Below are positions 10,681 through 20,900 of a stretch of DNA of 64,000 nt, in pieces. Origin of the DNA: Isoetes taiwanensis (taxonomy: Eukaryota; Streptophyta; Lycopodiopsida; Isoetales; Isoetaceae); contig JAJEKV010000076.1 in NCBI GenBank assembly GCA_021234155.1, positions 559,089 through 623,088 of the forward strand, given 5' to 3'. The first letter of the stretch is position 1; each line of letters opens with the position of its first letter. The notes under the pieces are model-generated. The model saw nothing but the letters and a program-made list of their open reading frames with translations, was not told where the DNA came from and did no database searches. The position numbers were made by a program, and so were the translations under genes.

Positions 10681-10744
10681 CTGCCCTTCATTGCCCTTCA
10701 AACTGCCCTTCATTGCCCTTCCATAGCCCTTCATTGCCCTTCAA
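10681..10744. repeat. short tandem repeat of TGCCCTTCAT-type units
   Basis: Six copies of GCCCTTC separated by 3-6 bases. Confidence 0.85.
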
Positions 10745-10989
10745 AAAATCATGAGTGTTTTCTATTATATAAAGGATATAATGACCATATTAGTGATGCA
10801 AATCATGATGACATAAATTATTTGGTGAAGGTGCTTATATGTGCTGTGATGGTCAAAAAACTGGGTAGGTCAATTAAAAAGTTACCCAAAGGGAAACAGA
10901 AAGGGAAAGGTATAGGGCTTTTCTCACTACAGCCAAAAACATTTATAGGCTCTCAACTTACGCCCAGCAATGCTGGGTACCATTACTAG

Positions 10990-11543
10990 TAGAACATAAG
11001 GGGATAAAGAATAATAACAAAATGGATATACAACAAACCCATTGCACAACAAACATAACAATTTTTTGCTTTTTACATGAACTTCGCAATCATCTCACTA
11101 TGTTTTTATGCCCTAGAGGAAGAAAATGCTGATTTTAAAAATGTTATTTGAACAAAGAGTGAGCTGAGATTGAAGTTTCCTTTATCTTTGAGACTTCTTG
11201 CCACAATAAAATTTTTGCCATTGTTGTTCTTCATTTATTGTGCATACCATTCTATTCAATTGCATTCTTTCAAACTGCCAAAAAAATTGGCCAATAAGAC
11301 ATACACTAATATCTATAGTGCAGCCTTCTCATGATCAGCGTGTCAACATATGGTCGTCGTTAATATATAATTTTTTTTTTTTAGAATATTTCAATGATTA
11401 ACAACCATTTATAGCTCTGCAATCTTCCTCCTCCTTGGGTATTGCAATGATCAAGAACCGCCTATAGCTCCGCAACCTTCTTTCTTCTTGGGTTTACGAA
11501 TGACTCTCAACTTATGCCCAGCAACGCTGGGCACCATTACTAG
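10990..11543 (+). mobile_element. non-coding DNA ending in a third Helitron 3' terminus
   Basis: Contains stem GCCCAGC, loop AAC, stem GCTGGGC (11516-11532), then ACCATTACTAG to 11543. The preceding CTCTCAACTTATGCCC matches the other family members. CTAG is followed directly by CTAGTAATAAG, as if another end in the opposite sense abuts it. No gene seen. Confidence 0.55.
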
Positions 11544-11598
11544 CTAGTAATAAGTTTTAGCAAAAACCCAACCAAAATTGGTCAAAAAGAGGTGACCC

Positions 11599-11875
11599 CT
11601 CACAGAGTGCGCCCACACCAAATCTGCACATGCTCGAATTTGCTCCCCATGCACTGTGTGAGTGGTGGACCCATGTTGACCCAGTTAAATGCATAATTTA
11701 GCTAATCTAATAGTATAGTTCATCTTATTCCTTAGATTCTAGCTAGTTTCGCATGTTAAAACACTAAGAAAACCCTTGTAAATTGAAAATTAGACCAAAA
11801 AAGAGGTGACCCCTCACAGAGTGCGCCCAGCCAAATCCGCCCATGGTCGGATTTGATCCTCGCACACTGTGTGAG
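11599..11875. repeat. two palindromic spacer units upstream of H3-like gene A
   Basis: Inverted repeats at 11599-11662 and 11813-11875, 214 bp apart. Left arm CTCACAGAGTGCGCC, right arm GCGCACTGTGTGAG or close variants, with AAATC/GATTT inner arms. Three more copies lie downstream of the gene at 13480, 13684 and 13889. Confidence 0.85.
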
Positions 11876-11966
11876 TGATGGATACTTTTTGGCTAAATCA
11901 ACCTAATGTACTCCTCATATCTACACTAATACCCTCTAGATTGGCCTAATATGAAATTGCAGGTCC

Positions 11967-11995
11967 AAACCCTAAATTTCCCCTACCTATAAGTA
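11967..11995 (+). promoter_or_regulatory. telo-box and TATA box of H3-like gene A
   Basis: AAACCCTAA (11967-11975) precedes TATAAGTA (11988-11995), 109 bases before the ATG. In plants telo-boxes are common in promoters of genes expressed in dividing cells, including histone genes; a role here is inferred. Confidence 0.7.
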
Positions 11996-12096
11996 GAAAA
12001 TTAGGGTTCCTCATTCGTCCTCAGCGCCTTCGGAGAACAGCTCGCCCCCGAAAACGATTTTTAGGCGCCCGGGCTCGGATTCATTCAAACCAAAAC

Positions 12097-13332
12097 ATGG
12101 CCCGCACCAAACAAACCGTTAGAATTGTAGTGCCCCCTGGCCATACCATTGCCCAAGAGCGGGCAGCCCAGCAGAAGGCCCGTCAGGCTCAAGAACGAGC
12201 CAGGCGGGAACAGGAGGAGAAAGCGACCCTAGATGCCCAGGAGCAGCAACAGGAGACCCCAGAGGAGCAGCAGGCGCACGCACATGAGGAGGAGCAGGCC
12301 AAGAATGAGGAGGAGCCGAGCAGCCCAACAGAGCTCAACCTCGACAAGGAGGAAGCAGCAGAGGAGCTGAGGAGGGGGCTTGCAAAGCTCGACAAAAAGG
12401 AGAAGAAAAGAAAGCGGGAGCACGAGGAAGGCGAGGAGAAGAAGTCGAAGGAAGAGCACCGCAGGGAGAAGGAGGAGCAACGCAAGAGGAAGGAGGAGAA
12501 GAAGCAGAGGAGAGAGGAGAAGAGGAAGAGAAGGGAGGAGCGGGAGAAGCTGAGGGCAGCAAAGGGCAAAGACCCTGAGCTGCCCAAGGACACAAAGAGG
12601 AAGCTGAAGACGACTCCCGGCAAAGGAGTTGTCATTCGGGACCAGCAGCCCGATCAGCCTCCGTCCTCATCTGACACTGAGTCAGATGAGGGAATAAGGG
12701 TTCTCGCCCCAACTGAGGGCTCGGAACCCTCGAATACAGGGCGAGAAGAAGATGATGCAGCAGCAGGGGTACCCCCGTATCCCAGGTGGCCGTCTCCCAA
12801 ACACCCGTCAAATAGCAAGAAGAAGCCGAGGCCGCAGCGGGACTCATATGTACTCAAGCATGAGCTTGAGTACAGAAAGAAGCTGAAAGAGTACAATTCG
12901 TACATGAAAATGTACGAAGAGTACTCTAGATACTATGAGGAGCACAAGGTCACTTTTGTCGAAGGAGGCCGGCCGACTAAGAAGAACACTCTGAAGCCGC
13001 CACCTGAGAGACCAGCTCCCCCGAAGAAGCCCGTGAGGAGAAAGGCGGACTTCTATTTTGCAAGGGCTGCTCGAGAGATCCGGCATTTCCAGAGGAGTTA
13101 TGGCCTTCTCGTCTCAAGGGCTGCTTTCGCGAGGCTGACATGGGAAGTTTTGCAAAAGTTCGACAACTCTAAGCGGGTTACAGATGATATGTTGCTCGCT
13201 TTACAGGAGGCGGCCGAGCAGCACATAGTCCAGCACTTTGAAGACTCTGTAGCATGTGCCCTACATGCTAAAAGAGTAACTTGTATGCCAAAGGACGTGA
13301 GGCTTGCCAAATACATTAAGAAGGAATTCTAG
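12097..13332 (+). CDS. divergent histone H3 variant with a ~320-residue N-terminal extension
   Basis: A 411-codon uninterrupted frame in a good start context (AAAACATGGC), behind a telo-box and TATA box. Residues 1-7 are M-A-R-T-K-Q-T, identical to the H3 tail including Lys4. Residues 18-160 are extremely K/E/R/Q-rich and probably form a long charged helix or coiled coil. Residues 181-245 are acidic and Pro/Ser-rich. Residues 250-285 are a Tyr-rich block conserved in paralogue B. Residues 322-411 are a complete H3 fold: A-R-E-I-R-H-F-Q-R-S-Y-G-L-L (alpha N), L-L-A-L-Q-E-A-A-E-Q (helix 2), C-A-L-H-A-K-R-V-T-C-M-P-K-D-V-R-L-A (helix 3), with the helix-2/3 cysteine kept. Loop 1 has the canonical H3 length, not the longer CENH3 form. 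Canonical H3 is 135 residues. Inferred: a nucleosomal or nucleosome-like protein. It is the only intact cluster gene and is flanked by palindromic units on both sides. Confidence 0.9.
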   Translation: MARTKQTVRIVVPPGHTIAQERAAQQKARQAQERARREQEEKATLDAQEQQQETPEEQQAHAHEEEQAKNEEEPSSPTELNLDKEEAAEELRRGLAKLDKKEKKRKREHEEGEEKKSKEEHRREKEEQRKRKEEKKQRREEKRKRREEREKLRAAKGKDPELPKDTKRKLKTTPGKGVVIRDQQPDQPPSSSDTESDEGIRVLAPTEGSEPSNTGREEDDAAAGVPPYPRWPSPKHPSNSKKKPRPQRDSYVLKHELEYRKKLKEYNSYMKMYEEYSRYYEEHKVTFVEGGRPTKKNTLKPPPERPAPPKKPVRRKADFYFARAAREIRHFQRSYGLLVSRAAFARLTWEVLQKFDNSKRVTDDMLLALQEAAEQHIVQHFEDSVACALHAKRVTCMPKDVRLAKYIKKEF

Positions 13333-13479
13333 TTAATCCTTTGTAAATAATTTTTGTAAATACAAGTTTACAATTTTATTGAATTAATGTGCTAAATGAT
13401 GTCTAATCAAGGTGTATTACAAACTTCTGCATTTGGAATTAATAAATTTGGAGCAAAACTAAGTGTTTTTGGCCCACCC

Positions 13480-13952
13480 CTCATAGAGTGCGCCCAGACC
13501 AAATCCGTTCAGGAGCCGATTTGATCCTGGCGCACTATGCGAGTGGTCGCGCATGGTTTGATGTCAAAACTTGTCCAAATGCAGAAAGTAAGCACACCAT
13601 TCGACCCAGCTCACCTTAATTAGTAGGATTTGACCCCTAGTTTGTAGAAATTGGCCAACCCAAACTCAAATGGAGCCCCACCCCTCACAGAGTGCGCCCA
13701 GACCAAATCCGTTCAGGATCCGATTTGATCCTGGCGCACTGTGTGAGTTGTCGACCCCAAAACTAGGCCAAAACTTGTCCAAATGAAGCAAATAAGGGCT
13801 CAATCCGACCTATCTCGATGAGATAAGCATAATTCTACCCTTAGATTGCATGTTTGGCATCATTTTCGACCCAAACAAGGCCCCACCCCTCACAGAGTGC
13901 ACCCAGACCAAATCCGTCCAGGATCCGATTTGATCCTGGCGCACTGTGTGAG
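13480..13952. repeat. three palindromic spacer units between H3-like gene A and its neighbour
   Basis: Units at 13480-13543, 13684-13747 and 13889-13952, spaced 204 and 205 bp. Arms CTCACAGAGTGCGCC and GGCGCACTGTGTGAG are nearly perfect complements; a short linker follows AAATCCG. ACTTGTCC recurs shortly after each, so these are diverged tandem units of about 205 bp in which the palindrome is the conserved part. Confidence 0.88.
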
Positions 13953-14094
13953 TGGTCACACTAAAATTGTCCTAACTTGTCCATAGTTTCTCCAAATTAG
14001 ATGAAATTTATTGCAATAGGATCCTTAGGATGTACTCTTTAGCGTGATTAGCTTGTCTTTTGCATAGCAACATCTTAGAATCATAGGTTTTCCC

Positions 14095-14136
14095 AAACCC
14101 TAAAATTTCCCAAAATTAGGGTTTTGCCTATAAGTA
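14095..14136 (+). promoter_or_regulatory. telo-boxes and TATA box of MAT gene A
   Basis: AAACCCTAA (14095-14103), then TTAGGGTTT (14116-14124), then TATAAGTA (14129-14136), 111 bases before the ATG at 14247. Nearly the same core promoter as the H3-like gene upstream. Confidence 0.7.
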
Positions 14137-14246
14137 GACCACAACTTTAATTTGCACCCTACACCTTTGCTCCTCACTCCAAGCCGATTTCCCAGACCCC
14201 TAAGGCGCTTGCCTATCTGTTTGATATCCCCAGCTGCTCATAAACC

Positions 14247-14440
14247 ATGGCAACCTTTGCATTCAGGCGATGGTACAGCACCACAGCTCATGTGGCCGAG
14301 GCTGACATCAACTCCGTCTTTGCCGTCTTCCGGAAGGAGCTTGATGTGGAAGCCACCATCAATGCCACCCCTTTTTACCAAGACATTATGTCTGAATTCC
14401 ATGCCAAGATAGGACCGTCTCTGGTAGAGCTCCCACCTTG
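14247..14440 (+). pseudogene. MAT-family gene A, 3'-truncated; candidate H2B-like histone fold
   Basis: Starts M-A-T-F-A-F at 14247 in good context behind its own promoter. About 65 codons are shared with MAT gene B at 3211 (A-D-I-N-S-V-F-A-V-F-R-K-E-L-D, A-T-I-N-A-T-P, F-Y-Q-D-I, G-P-S-L-V). The V-F-x-V-F-R-K start, a short loop and a second amphipathic stretch could be helices 1 and 2 of an H2B- or H2A-like fold; an ungapped comparison with H2A also aligns R-K, P-x-Y and E-Y/E-F. The gene is cut near 14440 by a minus-strand gag-like sequence, so helix 3 and the rest are missing. Same strand as the H3-like gene, 0.9 kb downstream of it, the same order as in clusters B and C. Confidence 0.5.
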
Positions 14441-14732
14441 CATAGCCAGACTCCAGGGCTTGTGCTGTATGCTGCAAGTCTCCAATTGTCTTGTTTAACT
14501 GTTTTATCTCATCTTTTACAGACCGTAATTCTTCTTTTGTGAGAAGTAACTCATCTTTTGTTGTTCTAAGATCTGCTATGGCAATGCACAATTCATCTTT
14601 GGCAGTATGAAATTCATCACAAAGGCCTTTAATCAGGTTCATAGTGTCCATCATCGGATCTCCCTCATCGGGTTTCGTATCTATAATAGTTTTCTTCGGT
14701 GGCATTAATTCTACAACAGAAAAACCCCTACC
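14441..14732 (-). mobile_element. retroelement fragment with gag-like N-terminus
   Basis: On the minus strand an ATG near 14705 opens M-P-P-K-K-T followed by a D/E/K/L coiled-coil stretch of about 85 codons (repeats of T-K-D-E-L-L and R-S-V-K-D-E-I). This resembles the start of a plant retrotransposon gag. Upstream on the same strand is a leader that continues into the repeat copy starting at 14733. It interrupts MAT gene A. Confidence 0.45.
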
Positions 14733-14919
14733 AGGAAGATCCCGTTGGACGAACCACTGTAATAGGGCTCCGAGTCACTGTAGCGATCCAAAACACCGTA
14801 GCAAAGTACGAAGCGCCTATCCCAAGCGCCTATCCCAAATATAACTACAAATATAAGCTATAGGACGAGATGTAGAAAAGGAAAACTTGATCCAATACAG
14901 TAAAATATTATAATTATAA

Positions 14920-14950
14920 CTAGTTATGGTGCCCATCGTTGATGGGCTAA
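14920..14950 (-). mobile_element. Helitron 3' end (GCCCATC hairpin type)
   Basis: Read on the minus strand: stem GCCCATC, loop AAC, stem GATGGGC, then ACCATAACTAG. Repeated at 33462 in copy 2 and degenerate near 48284 in copy 3. The 5' end is not located. Confidence 0.5.
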
Positions 14951-15962
14951 GTTGTTAGAATTATGGGGTTCAGTATCTGGACCTTGCTTGTTAGCAGGCT
15001 TCCTCGGCTCAAATGAATTAAATCTCAAGAAGGTAAGGGTGATCTCCTACTTGCTTCTGGTCAAGTTCTTTAGGACCGCTCAAAGTAAAAACTTGTCAAG
15101 ACAAATCCTGAAAAGCTCTTGAGTCTGTGGTTGGGATCTTACCTCCATAAGGGTTTGTCACAACATAGGGGTTTGTTTTCAAGTAGTTGCTTCATTCTCA
15201 CTGTCATTTCATAATGGTTGTACGTGTTACTAAATGTTGAGATGAAATTAAACTTGTATGCCACATTGACAACTTGACACCAACACAAATAATTGTAAAC
15301 TGTTATGTTGGGTTTCTAGTATCATATATTAAAAGTGGCCTTTATCTATGTGGAACAGAATGTAGTATATGCTTTGTCTCTAGAGTTACCTATAAATAAC
15401 AGAAGGTAATAGTGGTAGTTACTTTGTCCTTGAGGGAGCTATTTATTACAGAGAGCTCTTGCCAAGTCAAAAAAACACCCAAGAATTAATCATGCCACAG
15501 TTATAAATGGGAAACAATCTATTGCTAATGTGGCAACAATCCAGCTGCAAAAGACGTATTGAGTGATTCTATTTGCCTTAGTTTATTAGTGATTTTATTT
15601 GCCTTAGTTTATTAGTACAACATAATAAGAGAGGTTAGGAACGAATCCCCAGCTTCACAAAGTAGTTCCTGCAATGCACTCTAGAATCTCTTGAAAAAAA
15701 TGCCGTGTTACATGAAAATATTATGAGGGATCATCGAACAACAACAAGGTGTAGGAATAGGAAACATGCAAAATTATTACTTTGCTCACTTATGAAAATT
15801 CGCTGAAGAGAATAAGCAAAACGTCTTTCAAGTCTCTTAAAACAGTTGTTGTACAAAAACACAAAGATTTATTGTAATAAGGTCAGCCATAGTTTGTAAA
15901 AGCAAGAGATTTGATTGCGGTTATTGAGATCATTTGTGAACATAAAAAGACAACATGTGTAA

Positions 15963-15994
15963 CTAGTAATGGTGCCCAGCGTTGCTGGGCATAA
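15963..15994 (-). mobile_element. Helitron 3' end (GCCCAGC hairpin type)
   Basis: Plus strand CTAGTAATGGT then GCCCAGC-GTT-GCTGGGC. Same family as the ends at 8661, 10989 and 11543 but in the opposite direction. Repeated at 35212 and, degenerate, at 50021. Confidence 0.6.
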
Positions 15995-16262
15995 GTTGAG
16001 GGGTTGTGAATGTTGGGATGCAATGTGAAAAGCATGCAGTAATAATCCAAGTTTGTATCCTTTTATTATAACAAAACTTTCCAAAGGCTTAATAACAATA
16101 AAAAAAAAAAACCTAGCTCCTTAATATTAGATAGTGTTGAATCAACTTAAGTTTATCTCTATTTGCTTTTTTATGTTTTATTCGATATTAAAAGTCCCTG
16201 CTTGTTTTTATTCATGATAAAGTCGAATTCAATTGAATGTCATGGAATATGAGTGGGACTGC

Positions 16263-17995
16263 TGTGACGCTCCCTGAATATATACGACACCTAGCCGTAT
16301 ACATACAGGGACTTTCCCCTCCCATGGCAACCAACTTGCCATGAGCAGGGCCCTCCGTCTATTTCGGGCCATCTATGAAATGATGCCGGAAAGAAGGACA
16401 CGAAGGGGTCATTCGGCCCACGCCTTCAATGGGACTCCTATGTCGCGGAAGCATGAATACAAGGGTTAGCACACAGCATAAATCATATATAAATAACCAC
16501 CACGAAGGGTGGCGCATCCATCCAAATACCAACGGCATAGAATATGCATCTAACCTAAGAAAACACCCAAACCCCAGGTTCTACCCCGGCTCAGACTCCA
16601 GTGAGGATCGGTGGCCGGCTGGGCCTCAAGAGATCGTGAGGCCCGAGTCTTGGCATGGCGTTGGCTGGCATAGAACATCGGCTAGGGTTGTCCACTCCAT
16701 CCGCCCCTCCTGTGCACACTTTGCAGATGGGTCAATTCATGCTATGGCTTTGCTATAGCCTTCCGGAGACGCAGGTTCTAGGGATCACCCTTTTGAGCCT
16801 ACTCGGGTTCATGGCGCTGGTCCGATGAGGCAGGTTGGGGAAGCGTCCCCTTCGAGAATCACCGGTGGTTCCATGGGTGAGCTAGAGAAGAATACGTGCG
16901 CATCGGCCGACCCCGCATCCGTGCAGACTTACTCACCCTAAATCTACTCAAAGTGCAAGGTGCTCCATACGGATCACACCTCTACACCTGGGGAGTGTCG
17001 GACCCATACCCGGCCCTCACGTGGCCCGGCTATCGGGCCTAGCCCTTTGTAGGAGTCTCGGGGAGCCTTGTATGCTCATGCAAGACCCCACCCCTCATGT
17101 CACCTTTGTGTTCCTTGTGCGGTGCTAAGCCGGACCATAGCATCTAGGACCGGTGGGTTCTTGTGCCTGAGCCGCAATATTGGGAATTACAGGGTTTTAT
17201 CTAGGAACATACTAACGTATATGAGTTCAGAGGTCTCTACCCCGCCCTTATTTCCCCCATTTCCAGAGTGATACCATACAAAGAACTATCAATCCATCCT
17301 TTTTAGGAACCAAACCAGAATCAGAATATAAAGAGAACTTACCTTTACAATCAAGGGTTAGTTCCTACCATTAAAACACAGAGAGAACAGGAATGAGAAC
17401 ATCACAACAAGTGCCCAACAGCTACCCTAGAATTCACAACTAAACTACTACCAACCAGTGTTTCGGCTGGACCCGTTATCGTGGGGTGCTTCCATAGTGC
17501 TGTACGAAGGGTGGCAGCAACAGCTAGGGGTTGTTTAGTGATTTTGGTGAGGTCAGCAACAGTCCTTGGGCGCTCAGCTGCTCCTTGGGCGCTCAGCAAC
17601 AGTCCTTAATTTCATTTGCTCCTTGCTCGGCCAGCAGATCCTTAGGCTCGGCTGCTCCTTGGCTCAAGCTGCTCCTTGAAGCCCGGCCCGGCTCCTCTCC
17701 TCCATCTCCAGCTGCTCCCTAATTCGAATTGGGGCACAAAAGCCCTAATTTGGGTGTCCAAAATGGAAACCATGCCTTGCCCAATCCATTTGGGCCAAGT
17801 GGCACCCCTTGTTGGTGCTAATTAACTAATTTAGCTTAATTAGGGTAATTAGGCTATATACTTTATAATTATCCACAATGGATTTATTAACATAGCTAAA
17901 TAAAACCATTGTGGTCGATGCCCACTTAGCCAATTACCCCTTATGTCCTAGTGGCGTGTCGTGCATACATTATCGTATGAATGCGGAATGTCACA
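16263..17995 (-). repeat. left LTR (3' LTR in element sense)
   Basis: Plus-strand start TGTGACGCTCCC, end GGAATGTCACA. Colinear with 24823-26567 throughout; many of the differences lie at CAG/CTG words. Confidence 0.9.
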
Positions 17996-20900
17996 TTCTC
18001 CCCACCTTAAAAATGATCTTTGTCCCTCGGCATCGGGACTACTATTGTTCTTGGGCAGCACATCATGATCATCGCTTAGGAGTGTTAAAAGTGAGCGGTG
18101 AAAGTTTGTGGAAGTGTCCTTTGTTTCATCGTGGTGACGAGCTCACACTCTATCTATGTTAGAAAGCATTCTTTCTATAGATACAGTGGTGATTATATAT
18201 TAAAGGCGGTATAGATATAAAGAACTTCCATTTGTTGTTATATTATAATCTGAGTTATTAACCTCATAGCGATTAATAGAAAGTCATTCTAATCATATTA
18301 ACTTTTTGTGTGTATATGTATTATATTCTCCCTTCACTTTACAATTTAGTTTTCCTATTTTGGTACAATTTTAACAACTCATATATTGCTATTGTGAGTG
18401 TTTAGATGCCCTCGACATTTATAGTTACCCTTTAATAGAATTATATATTGTACCGTATATTCCATTTTGACCTATATCGTTAACGTTATCTAAGTCTCGT
18501 TATTCCCTTAGGAGTTTGTGTAAGACATACATACTTATCCCCTTCTATTATATTTGATTATGTGTTTAATAACTTGTGATTATCTTTAATGTTTCCACAA
18601 TCACACTTTCTATCTTTAGCATAGATTGCGGTCACATGAGGACACATATTAATTCATTGGTTATGTTTGTACATTTACGGGCGTCCGATATTCTTATATT
18701 TGAATTACTTATTTATTTTATTGTTATTTTCATAAATTTATCACACATACAGTGCACAGTGCGGTGACGTATACATTCAACGTAATTGGTACCGCCGATT
18801 CGCTATCCTACGATTGCTATGGCTATGCAATCGTCACGTATCTGTGAAGGCCGGTCGCGACTATGGTGTTCACGGCGGAAGCATCGAAACCATCGCGTGG
18901 TCTGCCATACGAGCCTGTTAGATGATGATAAGCGAGGAGGTCGGGCTCCTACTTGAAGTAGAAGTCTTTGAATGTTGGGAATAAGGAGTGTTAAGATATC
19001 CCTAATTTGGATGGATACTGAGAAAATTGGTATGGCGATGTTTGGTATCTAAGTGAAATCTTTGGACCTAAAAATTACGAGGATTGATGTATGATGCGGC
19101 ATCTAGGTTGCTATTCAATGTAGAAGGAGACTGGATATAGCCACGATATATCTCGGTGGAGAAGTGGTTTATGATTATCTACTATAGACCATGTTAAGGA
19201 GGTACTATGCCAAGGTGGAACTGGATTATAAGTACCCGGCTCACGAGAGGGAAAACACTTTAAAAGTGTAGGTTTGATTAGGTGGAGCGGTAGAGAATAA
19301 TGTGTATGAGGATGTTGATCCATAAATTATGGATTATAAAATTACACATATATTGTGTTTGGTAAAGAGATTGATGTTCCGAGGTGTGAAACAAAGGCGC
19401 TTAAAGATTATAGGCGACTAAGAAGACCACGTGGCACGTGAATACATAATGCGTTGGTCAAATGCATGATCCTTATGCGGGGGTGAAAAAAAAAAAATGG
19501 CCGAGATCCTATGTCGGTAGGGGTATGTAGACAGGATAAGAGAAAGCTGGACAATAGTGTGGGGCGTAGTTTTCCCACAAGGTGAAGAGAGCTGAGGTCC
19601 CCGGCCCGGCGAAGGCGAGGAATAAGCGTACAAAAGGCTCTTTGGAATGGAAGACGCGAATTGCTAGCAAAGGGTGCAACCGTCTGAAAGCTACAAAGTA
19701 TGTTGGAACTCTGGGTGAAGCTTATTCTATGAAGGAAAGTTGGCGTTGAACTAATGATACATTAGGAAGGCAAGTAATGTACCCACCACGACAAGTGGGA
19801 GACAAGAGGTGCTTGAAAGTTGTTGTAAACAATGTTTCAAATATAGAGAGTTTTGAGGGACACTTTGAAGAGACCAAAGCACGGAATATGAAGAAGGGAG
19901 GCATCCAATGAACATCTCGCCAAGGAGGATGTGCTTTCTGGATTTGGTATCGTGTGTGCATCCCGAGGAGTAGTTCAGCGTTGGTAGATGTGTATTAGGA
20001 CCATTTACTAGGAACATAGCTAGAAAAAAAAGATAGGGTATATACTAGAACTTTTAGTTCATATATATGAATCTGGAGGTAATGAAGATAAGAATTCCTA
20101 TAGTAGACATCAAGTATGGCCACTAGGAACTTAGGGTGGCATGTGCCCCTATGGAATTTATGACTAGGCGTGAGGACCAAGGCAGCCCTAAGGATAGAGA
20201 GTCTAGAAGGTGTGGTGTGAAATCCCAAAGCATATATAGGAGAAGCATCTAGGGCTCGTCAGCGAATCATATATGAGTCAAGAGTTGGGGTTGGTGCACA
20301 CATGTTACTATATCTCATAATAACAACGTAGTGGTTTGGGATGTTTGAAGGATTTAGTAGTATTACATACTACACTAGCGAGGATATCAAGGATGTCGAT
20401 TGTGACATCGGATGTATGTCATATTAAAAGAGAATAGAATATTAGGTACAAAGCGAGGGAAATATTACTTGACAAGGTTTGAAGGTGCATAATGATATGC
20501 TTATATACGAGATATTGGGTTAGGTATGCTTTACGAGAGATAAGCATTCAAGTTATCGAATGGTTAGAGTTGATTATCTTAGATACGTCGTACTAAGGAA
20601 GGCGAGAAAAGTTTAAATGAGTGAGAATAGCTAGAGTAAGTCTAGCATATACGGTGATGTTACGTTCAAAAACATCCAGGGATGGTTGGAGCGGTATTGG
20701 AATAACCGATAATGAGAGCTTAACTACTCAAAGGTTCTAGATACCAATGTATTAGTTCAACGTTATAAGCTAAGAGCATTTATTTGGTTTTGGGAATGAA
20801 AAGATATATAAGAATATCGCGTCCCCGATGGAAGATAAGAAGGAATACGATGACTTTGGCGATTATACCTTTAGGGGTAACCAAGAAGAGGGCGTTACAT

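Larger units (their letters stand above)
8662..10989 (+). mobile_element. candidate Helitron carrying a polypurine tract
   Basis: Begins with TCTTATATTATAATG immediately after the CTAG of the preceding Helitron and ends with stem GCCCAGC/GCTGGGT then ACCATTACTAG at 10989. TC at the 5' end and hairpin plus CTAG at the 3' end fit a Helitron, arranged head-to-tail with the one before. The body is mostly the polypurine tract at 8801-10618. No Rep/helicase coding sequence is present, so it would be non-autonomous. The 5' end is a guess from two bases and AT-richness. Confidence 0.45.

Noticed and set aside
10671-10746. CRISPR-like array of short repeats
   Set aside because: Repeat units are 7-10 bases with tiny variable gaps in a eukaryotic genome; an ordinary microsatellite.
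12119-12905. Minus-strand frames opposite the H3-like gene
   Set aside because: Shadows of the K/E-rich coding sequence on the plus strand; Ser/Leu/Pro composition with no promoter or family.
12097-13332. Identification of the H3-like gene as CENH3
   Set aside because: Loop 1 has the canonical H3 length and the helix-3 phrase C-M-P-K-D-V-R-L-A is H3-like; CENH3 usually has a longer loop 1. Centromere function cannot be excluded, but the sequence does not indicate it.
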